In this document: in pieces, positions 6,342 through 8,944 of the stretch
Layout of the letters: every line of letters begins with the position of its first letter
Numbering within the stretch: position 1 is the stretch's first letter
The notes under the pieces: model-generated
What the model was told of the DNA's origin: nothing
The model's database searches: none
Seen by the model: only the letters and a program-made list of their open reading frames with translations
Translations under genes and position numbers: made by a program
Source: an uncultured Ruminococcus sp.
GTDB lineage: Bacteria; Bacillota; Clostridia; Oscillospirales; Acutalibacteraceae
Length of the DNA stretch: 8,944 nucleotides
Assembly: GCA_902772755.1 (NCBI GenBank)
Contig: CACYCD010000082.1
Coordinates: 1 to 8,944 of the forward strand
Direction: 5' to 3'

Positions 6342-7207
6342 AAACAATTATCCACACGGAAAATCTGTCCTTGACCTACGGACTGAAAACTCCTTTTGAA
6401 AAAAAGGCAGTTGATGACCTCAATATAGATATCTATGAGGGTGAGTTTCTGGGAATAATTGGGCACACGGGCAGCGGAAAAAGCTCACTTGTTCAAATGC
6501 TCAACGGTCTGATAAAACCGACACAGGGGAAAATCTTTCTCAACGGCAAAGATATACACGCTGATAAAAAGAAGCTGCGTGAGGTTCGCTTTAAGGTAGG
6601 TATGGTATTCCAGTATCCTGAGTATCAGCTTTTTGAAGAAACCGTATACAAGGATATTGCATTTGGTCCCATAAACAAGGGTATAACCGGAACAGAGCTT
6701 GACAGCTGTATCCGTGATGCAGCACGTTTTACCGGTCTTAATGAGATATTGTTTGATAAATCCCCGTTTGAGCTTTCAGGCGGAGAAAAACGCCGTGCTG
6801 CGATATCGGGTATAATCGCTATGACACCTGATGTCCTTATTCTCGATGAGCCGACCGCAGGGCTTGACCCACAGGGCAGGGACAGGCTTTTACGTCAGAT
6901 CAATACTTATCATAAAGCCAAGTCAAACACCATCGTGCTGGTGTCACATTCAATGGAGGATATTGCTCGTTATGCCGACAGGATACTTGTTATGAATAAG
7001 GGCAGATGTGAAATGTTGGGAACAGCTAAAGAAGTTTTTTCTCAGGGAGAAAAATTGTCGGAAATGGGCTTGCGTGTTCCTCAGATTACTTCAATTGTTC
7101 AAAAGCTCAGAGCTAATGGAATAGAGCTTCCTGCGGATATTTTGACAGTGGAACAGGCTTATTTTGAGATATCAAAGCTTTTGGATAAAAGGGGGTATAT
7201 CCAATGA
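6338..7207 (+). CDS. ecfA2: ECF transporter ATPase EcfA2 (CbiO-type)
   Basis: This is the second ATPase of the ECF module, pairing with EcfA1 as a heterodimer under EcfT. It has 289 residues from ATG 6338. Motifs are Walker A GHTGSGKSS (42-50), the Q-loop FQYPEYQLFE (Q92), signature LSGGEKRR (146-153), Walker B VLILDEPT with E171, D-loop GLDPQGR, and H204 in VSHSMED. The YGLKTPFEKKAVDDL insertion before Walker A and PEYQLFE are characteristic of EcfA2. I preferred ATG 6338 over an in-frame ATG at 6308 because the protein then begins like the family and the ATGA overlap with ecfA1 matches the next two junctions; GGGAG inside the end of ecfA1 can serve as ribosome site. The following ecfT also starts by ATGA overlap. 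Confidence 0.95.
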   Translation: MKTIIHTENLSLTYGLKTPFEKKAVDDLNIDIYEGEFLGIIGHTGSGKSSLVQMLNGLIKPTQGKIFLNGKDIHADKKKLREVRFKVGMVFQYPEYQLFEETVYKDIAFGPINKGITGTELDSCIRDAARFTGLNEILFDKSPFELSGGEKRRAAISGIIAMTPDVLILDEPTAGLDPQGRDRLLRQINTYHKAKSNTIVLVSHSMEDIARYADRILVMNKGRCEMLGTAKEVFSQGEKLSEMGLRVPQITSIVQKLRANGIELPADILTVEQAYFEISKLLDKRGYIQ

Positions 7208-8016
7208 GAGATATCACCTTCGGTCAATACATTCCCTCAGACAGCGTAATACACAGACTGGATCCAAGGGTCAAGCTGGTTTTGCTTTTTGCGTATATTA
7301 TTTCTACATTTTGCACATTCAACTTTTATGCACTCTCCGTTCCGCTTGTATTTGCTGTTTTGTGCATTTTTCTCAGCAAGATTCCCTTTCGTCAATATAT
7401 GAAAAGTATGAAAGCTGTGTTTGCTGTTATTTTGATTACCTCTGTTCTGAATCTCTTTTACGGACACGGAGAGGTGATTTTTGAGTGGGTGTTCATCAAA
7501 ATAACCAGATCGGCACTAAACAACTCTGCTTTTATCGTGGTAAGGATACTGTGCCTCATCATTTCGTCAGCAGTGCTGACATTTACCACAACTCCAACAG
7601 ATCTGACCGATGCTATTGAACGGCTGATGAAGCCGCTGAAAGTATTTCACATAAATGTACATTCCATTGCGATGATGATGACTATTGCCCTGCGTTTTGT
7701 ACCCACTCTGCTTGAAGAGACAGACAAAATAATGATGGCACAAAAAGCACGTGGGGCAGACCTTGAAAGCGGAGGAGTCCTTCAGCGGGTGAAGGCACTT
7801 ATACCTATACTTATTCCTCTGTTTGTATCCGCTATACAGAGGGCGATGGATCTTGCGATGGCTATGGAGTGTCGCTGTTACAACGGAGGCAAGGGCAGAA
7901 CACGAATGAAAGTATTAAGTATACATTCCCGTGACATCATGGGGATCGTGGTATTTATATTTTCCTTGACACTTTTGATAATTTTTGATATTTTTATAGC
8001 ACATACTGTAAGATGA
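7204..8016 (+). CDS. ecfT: ECF transporter transmembrane subunit EcfT
   Basis: EcfT is the membrane scaffold that links the EcfA1/A2 ATPases to a substrate-binding S protein. The 270-residue protein starts with FGQYIPSDSVIHRLDPRVKL, the normal EcfT opening. Hydrophobic segments are near 24-41, 43-59, 70-86, 108-126, 153-170, 196-215 and 244-266. The cytoplasmic coupling region shows the first A-R-G motif (182-184, QKARGADLES); the second, usually A-R-x in MEARxYxGG, reads C-R-C (223-225, MECRCYNGG), with the arginine kept. GGGGGT (7191-7196) lies 7 bases before the ATG, and the ATG overlaps the ecfA2 stop. With no S gene in the window, this is presumably a group II module shared by several S-components (riboflavin, folate, biotin and others), so the substrate cannot be stated. 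Confidence 0.94.
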   Translation: MRDITFGQYIPSDSVIHRLDPRVKLVLLFAYIISTFCTFNFYALSVPLVFAVLCIFLSKIPFRQYMKSMKAVFAVILITSVLNLFYGHGEVIFEWVFIKITRSALNNSAFIVVRILCLIISSAVLTFTTTPTDLTDAIERLMKPLKVFHINVHSIAMMMTIALRFVPTLLEETDKIMMAQKARGADLESGGVLQRVKALIPILIPLFVSAIQRAMDLAMAMECRCYNGGKGRTRMKVLSIHSRDIMGIVVFIFSLTLLIIFDIFIAHTVR

Positions 8017-8750
8017 GAAATTTTTTAATTACAATTACTTTTGACGGAAGTCATTTTCACGGCTGGCAGATACAGAATAATGCCATTACCGTGCAGGAGG
8101 TTTTTCAGACTGCTCTGTACAAGATACTCGGTGAACAGCCTGATATCAAGGCTTGTTCAAGGACTGACAGCGGAGTACATGCCAATATGTTCTGCATCAG
8201 TATGAAAACAGAGCATAGGATACCTGCCGAACGTCTGAAGGGAGCACTCAATAATTTTCTTCCGCTTTCGGTAGCAGTTCTCGATTGTGTTGAAGTTCCG
8301 CTGGAGTTTCACGCACGCTATGACTGCAAGGGTAAAAGATATGTTTATAAGATTTGGAACAGCAGTGTCAGAAATCCATTTCTGGAAAAGTATGCCCTGC
8401 ATTACCGCTGGAATATAGATGAAGGTCTGCTGGACAAGGCTTCAAAAGATTTTATAGGAAAACACGATTTTACGTCCTTCTGTACCTTTGACAACCGAAA
8501 AGCCGATAATATGGAGAGGACAGTAAAATCCTTCACAGTAGAAAGAAACGAAAATTTGATACTTATGTCGGTGGAAGCCGACGGCTTTCTCTACAATATG
8601 GTGAGGATAATGGTAGGTACTCTGCTAAAGATACAGCAGGGCAAGATCCCTGCCGATGGTATCCCGAAGCTATTTGAACAGAGAAACAGAAATCATCAGG
8701 GAGTAACAGCACCTCCGCAGGGGCTGTATCTTGATAAGGTATTTTATTAG
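8013..8750 (+). CDS. truA: tRNA pseudouridine(38-40) synthase TruA
   Basis: TruA isomerises uridines 38, 39 and 40 in the anticodon arm of many tRNAs. The 245-residue protein is of normal length. It begins with the ITITFDGSHFHGWQIQ strand and carries the catalytic aspartate D52 in SRTDSGVHA, the KRYVYKI segment (108-114) with the conserved tyrosine, GFLYNMVRIMVGTLL (191-205), and a TAPPQGLYL C-terminal motif. The active-site loop differs from the common GRTDAGVH by two serines, as in some divergent TruA proteins; the Arg, Asp and His are retained, so it should be active. The ATG overlaps the ecfT stop (ATGA), the classic Firmicutes ecfA1-ecfA2-ecfT-truA order. No strong ribosome site is seen, so translation is probably coupled to ecfT. 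Confidence 0.94.
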   Translation: MRNFLITITFDGSHFHGWQIQNNAITVQEVFQTALYKILGEQPDIKACSRTDSGVHANMFCISMKTEHRIPAERLKGALNNFLPLSVAVLDCVEVPLEFHARYDCKGKRYVYKIWNSSVRNPFLEKYALHYRWNIDEGLLDKASKDFIGKHDFTSFCTFDNRKADNMERTVKSFTVERNENLILMSVEADGFLYNMVRIMVGTLLKIQQGKIPADGIPKLFEQRNRNHQGVTAPPQGLYLDKVFY

Positions 8751-8755
8751 AGGAT
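8749..8755 (+). promoter_or_regulatory. Ribosome binding site of the final gene
   Basis: AGAGGAT (8749-8755) overlaps the truA TAG stop and its AGGA core lies 6 bases before ATG 8761. The good match and spacing are the main reason to believe that the open frame beginning there is a gene. Confidence 0.6.
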
Positions 8756-8760
8756 AAGAT

Positions 8761-8944
8761 ATGGGTAAGCACGGACTTGACGACAAAGAAACAAATCCTG
8801 TCTCAACAAAAGCACAAATTGATGCTGATTCACCTAAAAAAACAAAACGCAGAAATATCAACAGAGATATTTTGAGTTATGAAAATGTCCCCATAGACAG
8901 ATATGAGCGTTACTCAAAAAGAAATACAGGTTTTGATATCAAAA
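8761..8944 (+). CDS. Start of an unknown gene, cut by the window end (partial)
   Basis: An ATG with a good ribosome site opens a frame that stays open for 61 codons to the window edge. It begins MGKHGLDDKETNPVS; the rest is highly charged, with a basic cluster KKTKRRNINRD (26-36) followed by a Tyr-, Arg- and Ser-rich stretch. There is no signal peptide or membrane segment so far. A soluble, probably disordered N-terminus in front of a later domain, or the cytoplasmic leader of a membrane protein, would both fit. I do not recognise the family. It lies 10 bases after truA and is likely the next gene of the same operon; in many Firmicutes truA is followed by rplM, and this is not rplM. Confidence 0.65.
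   Translation, partial: MGKHGLDDKETNPVSTKAQIDADSPKKTKRRNINRDILSYENVPIDRYERYSKRNTGFDIK

Noticed and set aside
7164..7484. 106-codon plus-strand frame overlapping ecfA2 and ecfT
   Set aside because: It is an alternative frame of ecfT with low-complexity Cys/Ser-rich translation and no independent ribosome site.

Overview
The window is chromosomal housekeeping DNA, most likely from a low-to-mid GC Clostridia-type Firmicute; a Ruminococcus/Oscillospiraceae-like anaerobe is my best guess. The guess rests on the AGG/AGA and ATA-rich codon use, clostridial-type RuvA/RuvB/GlmM sequences, and a Firmicutes-style ecfA1-ecfA2-ecfT-truA block. No database search was possible, so the taxonomic call is inference. 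All genes run on the + strand. I see no IS element, tRNA, rRNA, CRISPR array or convincing rho-independent terminator.

Layout. (1) 1-48 is the tail of an upstream gene, coupled by TAATG to (2) 48-1010, a 320-residue uncharacterised protein with a CoiA-like (PD-(D/E)XK-like) nuclease signature and a C-terminal coiled coil. (3) A near-consensus sigma-A promoter with an extended -10 (1007-1035) sits in the largest gap of the window (57 bp). (4) ruvC, ruvA and ruvB (1068-3242) encode the complete Holliday-junction migration and resolution machine. (5) glmM (3258-4607) encodes phosphoglucosamine mutase of the UDP-GlcNAc pathway. (6) 4607-5476 encodes a COG1092-like SAM-dependent methyltransferase of unknown target. 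(7) ecfA1, ecfA2 and ecfT (5496-8016) encode the energising module of a group II ECF vitamin/micronutrient transporter. (8) truA (8013-8750) encodes the tRNA pseudouridine 38-40 synthase. (9) From 8761 an unknown gene begins and runs off the window.

From ruvC onward the genes are separated by at most 19 bp or overlap (TAATG or ATGA junctions), so the promoter at 1007-1035 could drive one long operon. The functions (DNA repair, cell-wall precursor, RNA modification, cofactor uptake) are unrelated except as growth housekeeping. No S-component lies in the window, so the ECF module probably serves substrate-binding subunits encoded elsewhere.

I found no clear undescribed multi-gene system. The observations most worth checking are a short C-terminal tail on RuvB ending in a sliding-clamp-binding-like pentapeptide (QPNLF), the uncharacterised nuclease-like gene immediately upstream of ruvCAB, and an unusual gene order that puts glmM and the ECF/truA block away from their common Firmicutes neighbours.
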